This document shows, in pieces, positions 39,401-64,000 of a stretch of DNA of 64,000 nt. Numbering within the stretch: position 1 is the first letter of the stretch; each line of letters starts with the position of its first letter. The position numbers and the translations under genes are program-made. The DNA comes from Cruorifilaria tuberocauda (lineage: Eukaryota; Nematoda; Chromadorea; Rhabditida; Onchocercidae). The stretch is from positions 62,001 through 126,000 of the forward strand of contig JABVXU010000120.1 in assembly GCA_013365365.1 (NCBI GenBank). Direction: 5' to 3'. The notes under the pieces were generated by a model. The model saw nothing but the letters and a program-made list of their open reading frames with translations. It was not told the DNA's origin and ran no database searches.

Positions 39401-42400
39401 TTTCACTACCTGTGATAAAACACACTATATCGTCTACTTTGTGATTGATATCTACGTTATGTTTCACTTCTATCAATGAAATTATGAGGCTTTTGAATAA
39501 GTCTTATATTTGAATCATCATTTTATAATCAATTTACCATTAATTTTTTCGAAAGAAATAATTTTAGTGGCTTCTGAATAAAGAACAAAGGTAAGAAAGA
39601 GCTAAAGAAATACAAGAAAATCTGATCGGTTTCTTAGAAATACACATCAACTTATTAATCAACAAATTTGTTTACAGACTTCAGCAAATATTCGTATCAC
39701 AGCGCAAGGGATGTTTGCTGATAATAATGTTAATGACATATTTTATTCCAAATATCACGAATTATCTCATGCACAGGCAGTTCTTATGTCGAAAAATAAA
39801 TTCAATGAAAGATATGAAAAGAATCAACAGTGAGTTTAATATCTATAAATTCTCACACAATAAAAAAAGGATATTACACTAATCATTACTAATCAGAAAA
39901 CATCAATAGTGAATTATCATTATATCATTATTTATTTTAATTTATATTAAGTTAAGTTGATAAGAAATTACTTGACATTATATTAATCCATTTATCATTT
40001 TGCAGGCGAATAGATAGTGCTCGTAAAGAACTAACTGAAATTTGCAAAAATAAAGGGCAGTTATATCATTGGCGACAAGTTGATTCAGCGCGAACTTTCC
40101 TTTTTACTTTTTATCGAAATCTTTTTACTGTAGAAGTGGCAGAAGTTTGTTTATGAAAACTGAAGAATTCAATGCTTCGTAAATTTAGCTCTTAAAATTT
40201 CCCAAAAATTTCTTGCATTATTCCAATATTAATGTTTTAGTGAGATGAAATGAAAAGGAAATTATTTTCAGGTATTCCTGCAAATGTTAGTTGATGTCCG
40301 CCCAAAATGGCGACGTGTTGCCGCTGAGTGTATAGCGAGTTATTTAGAATGGAATAAGCCGCTAACAAAAAAAATAATATGGAATCCACCTGATAAGGTC
40401 ATTTTAATATTACATATATTTTATTTTAATTCGAAATTTTTGGAGATTCAGACATTGAATTTTTAGGTAACTGACCCGAAATTCAAATATGCATGCGGTT
40501 TAAGACCTGATAATCTATGCATTGTTTATGACCGTGATCGATTACCAAACAATGAACAGACCTGGAACGAAACAATATTTGTATCGAAGCCGCATTGGGG
40601 TGCTTATCAATGGCCAAGGTAAACTTACCCTTAGGTTTTATTTTTTTTGTGGATAATTGCATGTTTGAGTTATTCGTTTGTTTTTAATTGGAATTTAAAT
40701 GTCCGACAATGCAATAATTTTGTTTCTTTCACGCACCTAATTGTAAGCATTTGGCTGTAAAAGTCTAAAATTGTCAAGATATTTCGGATTATTCCAATCT
40801 ATCGTGAAGTTTTTGAATTCGGGATTCACCAACAAATAATTCAATGGTTTGGTTTGAGTTACTGAATACGTCGAATTACTGCAGCTGAGTGAGAATTGAG
40901 CTCTCTGCTGGTTGCACAAGTCAACGTCAATGCTTTATTCAGAACTGAGAGTAAGCGCAACTAGCTAAGAAGGGTAATCTTGTCGTATCTGATAAGATAA
41001 CGCCCATATAGAATGATAGAGCACAAAGAAATTCCGTACCATAGTGAACCGATCTAGCATAGAGTTTAAAGGTCATAGATATATGAGTTAATTGAAGCAA
41101 TTGAAATGAGAATTGTATGAGTGGCAAATCCTCTGTCATCCTTTACAGATGATAATGAACTGTGGTTAGGACAGTTGTAAGTTAACCTTTAATCATCCCT
41201 TGGAGATTATGATGAAATAAAAAGTGAAGGGGCAATGAACTGAGATGAGACAAAGCTTTACGACCTGCTTTAACTGAGCATATCTACACAGAACTTTCCC
41301 TACAATATAATTTCATTATCTACGAATTTAACATTTCCTTTTATATGATTTCGGTCGTTCAAGGCAGCGTGGATAAAATTAAAATTTCTGTATTGATAGA
41401 ATTTTATACTCACTGTTCAAATGTTTCGTGATGACATGACTTCTCAGACATAAAACGTGCTACAGTTCCATTCTCCTAAAATGATTGATGCATTTTTAGT
41501 GTTTCAGGAAATTGATGGTACCGGCTCCAGCAAACACACAAACGGAATTGCAGCGATCCATATCAGAATTCAATGATATTGAGAAATTAATACTTGGATG
41601 CATGAAAGCTGAACAGTTTCTTATTTTTTGGCATGCTAATTTATTAAAGGAAAAAGAAGACAGTAATGTATTCTATGCTAGCGAATATCGCTTCGTTAAA
41701 GTATTTAATTCTGTTCTTGAATTTCATATTCTTTCTTTGATAGATAAATACGTAAATCTTTACCATTAACTTCGAAATTTATATCGACTTTTCAATTTTC
41801 TTTTCAGTATTTATTCCGAAATTTCGGTAAATCACTGGTACCGCAGTTTAAAATGTTGTTAGAATCATTATGTGATTCTGAGGTAAAATCATCTCATTTC
41901 ATTTTATTTTCCTCAACCTATTTATTGGAATAAAAATTTGTCAGTTGACTGCAGTTGAATTAGTTTTGAATTCAATAAAATAATTTTATGTTGAAGTTCA
42001 TAAATATGAATCTACTTAAAGAACGAGAGTGCTGCTACACGACGAGCGCAGACGAAACTTGCTGCAATATATTGCGCTGGCATTATCCGTGGTTCAAGAA
42101 ATTGGCTTTTTAATGATTTGCAAGAGATGTGGGTCTGGTTGAAACCTATCATTGTCTATCAAATTGAGGGTAATTGATAATTTAAATTAATTTCAATATT
42201 TTAATTATGTTTTGCAGAAATATTTGAATGTTTGCAGGTTTGATGTCAGAAACAGCATATTATTGGGATACTGCGCTGAAGTTTTGCTTGGATGTTACTG
42301 ATGTGAGAAGATTTCATTGGCTTGCGGAAACAATATTTGAAATCGCTTTAAGACCGGCACCGACAACATGGCATCGTTGTGTGTAAGTGAATTTTTCATT

Positions 42401-45400
42401 TCCTGAAAATTTAAATATGAAAAGTAACAGAATAATATACATGTCTAGGAAGAGCTAACATTTCATCGTTTTCACTATTTTTCTTTTCTGCAGACCATCA
42501 TAAGAAATTTTAGATGACTAAATTAGAAAGAGAAAGCTGAAAGTTGATTTCTCTAATTTGGTTATTGTTTCAGACGACTGGGTCTCATACAGTACATTTC
42601 TTCATGCTCGGGTTGGAGAACAACAGAATTGTTAAACCGTGTCATGCACATTGCAAATGTTATGATTTCGGAAGCATGGCTGGCACCGGAAAGAGATCAG
42701 ATTGCGAAGTTTAAACTCTTTAATAATTTCAGCCGAATGAGAAGTTTTGAAAAATTATCAATTTCTCAGGGACTTTTATGGTGGATTATATAAATTTCTG
42801 TTCATTCAAATGCCAAGCTTAATGTTGTATTTCAACACAATATGATTGCATTTCATTCTGGCTAAAAATATAAGAAATTCCAGTCATTTTGGTAAAGTAA
42901 AGACGATTAAGTTTGTCATATAATTTAAAAACAAAGAATTAGTTTTCAGCGTACTTTCATATCCTGCTGTTTATGGTTTTGCAATGGGAGATGAGAGTAA
43001 TATCCCGGCAAAGTACAGAATTTCGAAGTTGGGGGAAATAATGAGTATATTTGACGTTCACGTAACTTTTTTTTGTTGCTACAATTTATTAATAACCGTT
43101 CTGTTTTATTTTTTGTTTAGGATTAATTTAAATATTACTAGTGTTTTTCTAATGAGTTTGAATGATTAAAAATATTTTTTTGAAGATTCAGGAAATGATG
43201 AAGTTACGCAAAATACAAATGGACAAAAGAAATGCATCTATAGCGCAGTCGAAACAAATAACTGTATCATCATTACCTCCAACTATGGCTTTATTGAAAA
43301 ATGCGCCATGTATTAAAGGCAAATTTGACAATCAGATTGCTATCAGTCAGAATACTGTTATTATGAGGGTGAATTTACAAGATTTCTGTATTTCATTCCT
43401 GTACTTTTTAATAAAAGATTGGAAATTTTGTTGAGTTTCGTCACAGTGTTTTTTCGAAGTCAGATAACTTATTAAATCAAGAATTTTTCTTGATATTCTT
43501 AATTAATTTCAAGGAAAGAAAGTTGAATGATAAATTCTAAAAGTTTTCCAGCGTCAATTATATATCAAAACTTTGCTGAGATTTTTGAATGCTTATTTTC
43601 TGTCTTGTTTCGTAGCGTTATCGTCGCCTATCATATCACTCTTTCCGCTTATAACTCATCTAGCTGATGAAGAAACAGCGGAGTGAGTTTGCTTTATTTT
43701 ATTCCTTTAAAATTCTCATTCGATATTTTGCTATTTGTTAAATACTTTTTCTAGCAATTTTAAACTTTTATTTCAGCACGGACGAAACAGAAGTGATAAG
43801 GGATGCTGATTTAGCAGTCGATGCAAGTGATATATTATTCCAGTCGTGGTCCGGTATCTATCTGTGTGATGAACTTGCTGATGAGATGTTGGAAAGCGTT
43901 GAACAAGTATACGGAATAATTTTAAAGCTTCAAAATTATTGCATTTCTTCATATTTATCTTCAGTTTTGTTTTCTGAACTAGTTAAAGACTTATAAGGAT
44001 AAAAGTGTGACTCAGAGGAAAAATAATTCTTTCCCCAACCACTTTTTGTAGTAGTGAGATTATTTTACAATTCAAGTAGCAGTTATAGACGATGAATGAG
44101 AGTACAAGTTGGAAAGCATGGGTGTCTATAATGAAATTTCTTCACGTATTCATATTTTCAAACATACTTGTTTGTGAAAAGCGAAGAAGACCTGAAATTG
44201 TACGGTAAGTTTATCTCTGAGAAAAAGTATTCTGAATACCTAAATTAAACGACATATGTTTATACGTATATGGATTAAAATATATTGCGGGTAGTGCAAA
44301 CAATAACAAACAATCTAAAGTAACGTAATGTCATAAAACTGAAATAGAATAAAAATAGAGTATGCGTAGAGTTACTGATCCGTTTATATGCTAAACGAGA
44401 GGTAGGTAAGCATCATATTTTCAAAGAAATTCGAAAGTCCATATCTTTCTTTGTCTTAGCTTAGCGTTTCATACAATATTACTTCACATGTTAGACGCTG
44501 ATTGAAGCGTTCATTCTGATTCAATTTTTCTTTTTTCCAATCACATACAAAGAGTTTTGCAAAAAGTTTCATTTTTTTCCCAATATATTGAAATAGCAAA
44601 ATTAAAAAAAATAAATGATAAGTGAAATTATAGACGAATGGTTTACAATGCAATTTGTCATACTCAGCTTGAAGTACGACGAGAGGCAGCTGATTGTTTA
44701 ATGGCGCTAATACACTGCGGTTTCCAACCCCTCACCAGTTCTTATATCGTAAGTTTTTTTAGAAGACCTGTTAAATTACGAATTGTAATATTCAAACGAT
44801 AGCGAACTGTAAAAGAGAAAGTAAATTACCAGAAGGAATTGTTCGAGAGTACGAGTCAAGAGGTCCCGAGCAAGAGACATGGAGCGGTGTTGGCTTTATC
44901 CGCGGTAATTCGCGCTTTTCCATTCACTATTCCATCATTGGTATTCAATATGATGCCAAAATACTGCCAGCTTGGCATCGGCTCTGATTCCTTAACACGT
45001 GTGAGTAAGCGATCATTCTTCTAAGTATTCGTTATCGGAAATCAGGCGGAAAATTTTTATCTTTGTTCTACTAGATTTTAAGTTGAAATTTAAGTACTAT
45101 TCAACTTCACATTGCTATATTTCAAGCATATATTGTCAGGAAAAAATTAAGCACATGTATGGCAACTAGTCGAAATGATAATCATTTTAACTCGTAATTT
45201 AATTTTAGGCAGCACAAAAAATGATTTAATTATTTATGAAATAAGCCGATTAAAAATTAGAAGAGTTTGCAGAATACAGTAACAGAAACACTGCGATCGT
45301 TTTTGCGTACACATCATGATAAGATGATTGAAACAGGTGAAAAAGATGTGATACAGAAATTGCTTGTTTTCATACAAAATGTCATTTCACCCAATTACTA

Positions 45401-45407
45401 CATATGA
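30401..45407 (+). CDS. PSME4: Proteasome activator complex subunit 4 (PA200/Blm10 family)
   Basis: Thirty-nine exons give about 1913 residues (human 1843): 30401-30621, 30701-30841, 31063-31240, 31308-31510, 32519-32707, 32867-33032, 33141-33310, 33506-33674, 34049-34210, 34727-34875, 35426-35606, 36081-36179, 36333-36402, 36588-36751, 36864-36980, 37242-37387, 37484-37692, 37986-38131, 38280-38399, 38506-38595, 38676-38804, 39015-39194, 39678-39829, 40006-40144, 40272-40397, 40467-40618, 41508-41700, 41808-41882, 42022-42169, 42238-42382, 42574-42708, 42950-43055, 43192-43368, 43552-43682, 43777-43906, 44089-44204, 44634-44748, 44833-45000, 45273-45407. HEAT-repeat similarity runs throughout: LTLPWRPIYDL, GYIDWSSK, RLKQSLECIVEIC, IKWHIPTNVEVDFA, LRPDNLCIVYDRD, VSKPHWGAYQWP, AGIIRGSRNW, RRMVYNAICHTQLEVRREAA, LRTHHDK. 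It ends NYYI, matching the Tyr-Tyr-X tail that docks on the 20S proteasome. The family caps the 20S core in the nucleus and opens its gate. Start exon is unknown; junctions at 37484, 37692 and 36588 are uncertain. Poly(A) at 45443. Confidence 0.92.
32330..32436 (+). pseudogene. Decayed duplicate of PSME4 exon 5 (contains TAG)
   Basis: In the intron before exon 5 (32519-32707), a segment 282 bases upstream repeats the second half of that exon at roughly 70 % identity by eye. Both read S-x-D/E-W-I-x-W-x-L-G-x-V. The upstream copy has three extra codons, the first of which is TAG. It is listed as a dead exon copy, possibly once a mutually exclusive alternative. Confidence 0.7.
40619..41507 (+). 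other. Longest coding-free stretch inside PSME4 after exon 26
   Basis: An 889-base intron. Minus-strand frames at 40737-40919 and 40939-41139 show no protein-like pattern, and no repeat or RNA gene was recognised. Confidence 0.5.
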
Positions 45408-46037
45408 TTTATTTCGCTTTCTGTTTTTTAATCTTTATAATTAATAAATTTTTTTGATATCCTTCATGTACGTCGACTAAATTTTTAAACTTCCTTTTTG
45501 AGTTTTTTCTGACAAATGCTGTCTTCGGATTTATGAATTTGTTAAATTTAATATGCATTGAAATTTGGTATCAGATATATAGAAGCGAATGGAAGAATTA
45601 AGGAGGATTCTAGACGTGTTTCAGCATGAAGTGAAAGAAAAAGAGTTAAGAATTATACTGAACGTTTATTAAGTCATGATTAAATGTTGACTAACCGTAA
45701 GACATAAAATACATATTAGCAGATGTGTATGTAAAAGATTCAAGCACGTAAAAGACTGAAATGAAAATGGTGAAGGAAACTGAATCTCAGACAAAAGATT
45801 TTGACAATGTTCTTTACTTGATAATTTGAATAATATGATAGATTAAATGATATAAAAGTTGTAATTTTTTATTATTTATAGTCGAAATCGAGTGAGTTAC
45901 GGTTGTCAGATTGCTTATCTTGTAATTTATGAGTCTTGAGCATTGAAATTTGTTTCACATAAGATGTTTATTGCTTGTTTCAGTATGATTTAAAGAAATA
46001 AATTTTTGATAATTCGAATGATTTCTATAAAAAGGAA
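45408..46037. other. Spacer between PSME4 and the small orphan gene
   Basis: About 630 A+T-rich bases with the PSME4 poly(A) signal (45443-45448) near the start. Same-strand spacing and an unpaired acceptor at its end would permit, but do not show, an operon-like arrangement. Confidence 0.5.
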
Positions 46038-46044
46038 TTTTCAG
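46038..46044 (+). promoter_or_regulatory. Candidate spliced-leader acceptor
   Basis: TTTTCAG ends 11 bases before the ATG at 46056. Confidence 0.4.
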
Positions 46045-46055
46045 GAATAGCGATA

Positions 46056-46638
46056 ATGACGACTGATAAAAGTGAGCTTCATTTAATGCTGATTACATTC
46101 TATTTCAGTAATATCTTTGAAGAGTATTGAGAAACCATTTAAAAATAAGCTAGCGCAATCTATTTTTCAGATGACATTGTTGAAGAATATGAGAAGATCA
46201 AAAAAGCGGAGGTAAATTTTTTCAATCTTTAAAATGAAAATGATGATCAGTTTTGAAAACTTCATTGAAGCGAGGAATGAAAAGTAAAAAAGTACACAGA
46301 GCTCAACAATTTTAATTTTGGTTCTATGAAGTTTGGATGTTTTAATTAAAATTTAAGAACTAACGAAGTCGGTGATTTCTTGACTAGTTTCATTTTAGTG
46401 TGATCGCACATCATTACGACAAGATTTGGATTCGAAAAAAATTCTTTCGGCTGGTCGAGTCGAGGATTTGCTCTGCTTTCCCATTGATTCTCAAGAAGAC
46501 TTACGAAAAACAGACCACATTTACATGATTGATGGTAACAGACGATTATTGTTGATTAGAGAGTACGGTGACAAGAGAAGCCCAAAATCTGTGAAGTTGG
46601 TTTTCAAATACTTTATTGAACTGCAGTCCAAGATTTGA
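46056..46638 (+). CDS. Small protein of unknown function
   Basis: Three exons join in phase: 46056-46071, 46171-46211 and 46399-46638 (TGA), 98 residues. The protein is charged, with a possible short coiled coil (EEYEKIKKAE) and an aliphatic strand pair (HIYMIDGNRRLLLIREY). No family is recognised. Splice sites are good (A then GTGAGC, TTTTTCAG, GAG then GTAAAT, TTTTAG). The last exon may not be the end: a GTGAAG donor at about 46594 would link in phase to open stretches at 46767-46839, 47695 and 48338. No signal peptide or membrane helix is seen. Confidence 0.45.
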
Positions 46639-48681
46639 GCACTCAAATACCAATACAAACCAATCAATTAGAAGTGAAAAGGATAAGAGCACTCACTAAA
46701 GTTTAAATTCCTTTAATATCATAATTTATGTTATCATTTTTTCTTAATTTTCATGAATTTTTTCAGCAATTCATTCACAACTGTTTCATCATCTCAAAAG
46801 AGTATCAACACAACGATGAAGTCCGAAGAAACACTTTCGGTAAATAAACGAGTCTCAAAAAATAAAGAATCCTATGTACGGTCTTTATAATCAATCTTTA
46901 CCATAAGTGAAATTCCATATTTTCAACTAAAATTTGAATTGATCAATTGTGTGACCTCTTATTGGTAACACAACTGAATCTTTCGAAGTTTACATAAAAA
47001 ATTAGAAACCAATGTATTTTTTTCATTATAAATTCCTCCGTGTTACTGTTAACAAAAATTTGAACTTTTTGCAGACTCTTCACTAAACTTATCAATTGCA
47101 AAGCATATTGCTTACTTTTGAATATTCAGAAGTTTAGAAATTTTAATTTATATTATTTAAAATTTCTCAATAATCAAAACTCGTATGGCTAACAACTAAC
47201 TACTCCACAGAAAAGTATCTTGTAAAGCGAAAGCTATGGAAGGCATATAAAATTGTGGGTGGTAAAGAAACCTCAAAAGATTTCTGCAGTTTTTTCATCC
47301 ATCGCTTGTAATTTTTGGGATAAATTGCTGTAAAATGAAATTGAATTTCTTGGCTAATATGATCACATTTTTAATTCTCATCAGTAAATTCAGACATGAT
47401 CATGGCAGAATTCCTTCCTAATAATTAATAAAGTAAAAGATTGTAACGGCCAATTAATATTATTTTCGCCATCTCTAGATTATTAAAAATCAACGTGGAT
47501 TATAAAAAAATATGAATAGTTTGATTCTTGACTGAATGTCAGCGAGTGTTGACTATCATTGCCTACTATCATTTGCCGTCGCAAAAATGAAGCACGCAAA
47601 GTCTTCGGCCTGACAAAACTCAACTCGTCGAAAAATTGCCAACTTCTCGTTTCAGCAAAAGTTTCGATCTCATATCGTCTTTTTTCTTTCCAGGATTCAA
47701 ATCAGGACAATGGCTGTGCGGTAGGTTTCAAAGTGTTCGTTGGTGACAACGGCAGTGAAAATCACGTCCATCAGATTCACGTCCAAGCAAATTGTCCTAA
47801 CTTTGTTCCCAGTCATTTATACATTAATGGGATGAAATTCTCGCAAAAACTATAGAAATGAAATTAAGTAAACTTAGTTCCAGCAACTTTATTTGAATGC
47901 ACAACCACGCAAGACACCGAATATTACGCTAAATATGAATTCATCACTTGGAAACAATTTTTGAAATCATTATTTTGTCTTCTGTTTTATAAAAAAAATT
48001 GCATCTATCTAATTGCATTCTGTTACATATAAGGCCAATTAGAACCAGGTTTTCAACTTCTGCAAAGCAGATATCATGTTTTATTCGAATAATTTCAGAA
48101 TTGTTGTTATGTGAGAATTACTGGTAAACTAAGCACAAACGCTGAATAATTCTATGTTAGCAAAGGTTCCAAATAAGAACAAAGTGGAGAAATATATCAC
48201 ATTGTTTAATTTGAATTTTATTGAGCAAAAAATGACAGTATACAAAAGCATTGACGTGCAGACACATTACTTCTCACAAAACGTCGAAAAATCGTGGGAA
48301 AGAGAAACCCGTTTTTACGAAGCTTTCAAATTTTCAGGAAGCGGAAAAAAATTTTGTTTCACGAGAATATCAGAAAAACATTCGATGCTGTGCACATTAG
48401 GAGGTAGCTTGTTTAAAATGTAACTCGGTATTAAGAATTTATTACCATTTAATCTAAATGATACCTAGCGTATATTCTAAAATGATTATGAATGAATCAG
48501 CATTTGTAGAAAATAAAAGAAGCATATCAAAACACTGCTTTGGAAGAAATTTTGCAGTTATTTAAACATAAGTGCTAATCTATCAAAAACACAACGTTCT
48601 TTCATCTCAATGTAATAGCTCCATCCAAGTAATTCCCATCGAAAATATGCAATACAAGATGTTAAAAGAAACAGCAAAATA
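46639..48681. other. Spacer with possible extra exons of the orphan gene
   Basis: About 2 kb up to the stop of the receptor phosphatase. Exon-like pieces occur at 46767-46839 (TTTTTCAG to GTAAAT), 47695 onward (TTTCTTTCCAG to GTAGGT) and 48338-48400 (TTTTCAG to a stop). The poly(A) signal of the minus-strand phosphatase may be the inverted AATAAA at 48438-48443. Confidence 0.4.

Positions 48682-64000
<15,319 letters not shown>

Overview
The window looks like nuclear DNA of a nematode. It is strongly A+T rich, genes are cut into many small exons by mostly short introns, acceptors are of the TTTTCAG type, and several start codons sit a few bases after an unpaired acceptor, as expected for spliced-leader trans-splicing. 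A filarial or other clade III worm is my guess, but nothing here proves the species. No bacterial, viral or organellar block was recognised.

Layout, left to right. (1) Minus strand, running off the left edge: a PUM3/Puf-A nucleolar Pumilio protein (26-3942). (2) Plus: SLC35F6-type transporter (5173-8580). (3) Plus: mitochondrial-type arginyl-tRNA synthetase RARS2 (10493-13399, 5' end not found). (4) Minus: glucosidase II beta subunit (13812-17946), tail to tail with RARS2. (5) Plus: a cytosolic nematode tyrosine phosphatase (19155-21410). (6) Minus: a beta-lactamase-fold (LACTB-like) membrane-anchored protein (21867-about 25772). (7) Plus: an unnamed protein with a possible papain-like/OTU-like cysteine peptidase fold (26254-28469), sharing a short divergent promoter with (6). 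(8) Plus: the giant proteasome activator PA200/PSME4 (30401-45407, at least 39 exons). (9) Plus: a small orphan gene (46056-46638). (10) Minus, running off the right edge: a DEP-1/PTPRJ-like receptor tyrosine phosphatase with fibronectin III repeats, one membrane segment and one phosphatase domain (48682-64000).

The neighbours do not form one pathway. They are mostly single-copy housekeeping genes (ribosome assembly, mitochondrial translation, ER glycoprotein folding, proteasome regulation) plus two phosphatases. All exon models were built by hand from splice signals, phase continuity and remembered family similarity; most junctions fit in phase.

Most interesting points: a decayed duplicate exon with a stop inside PSME4; three introns that seem to use GC instead of GT donors; an FN3 exon of the receptor phosphatase whose acceptor lacks the A of AG; an in-frame TAG splitting the apparent N-terminus of the lactamase-like gene; the Cys/Asp-His signature in the unnamed gene; a possible nested gene in the 4.5 kb receptor phosphatase intron; and a 16-bp perfect inverted repeat upstream of RARS2 that could bound a small foldback element.
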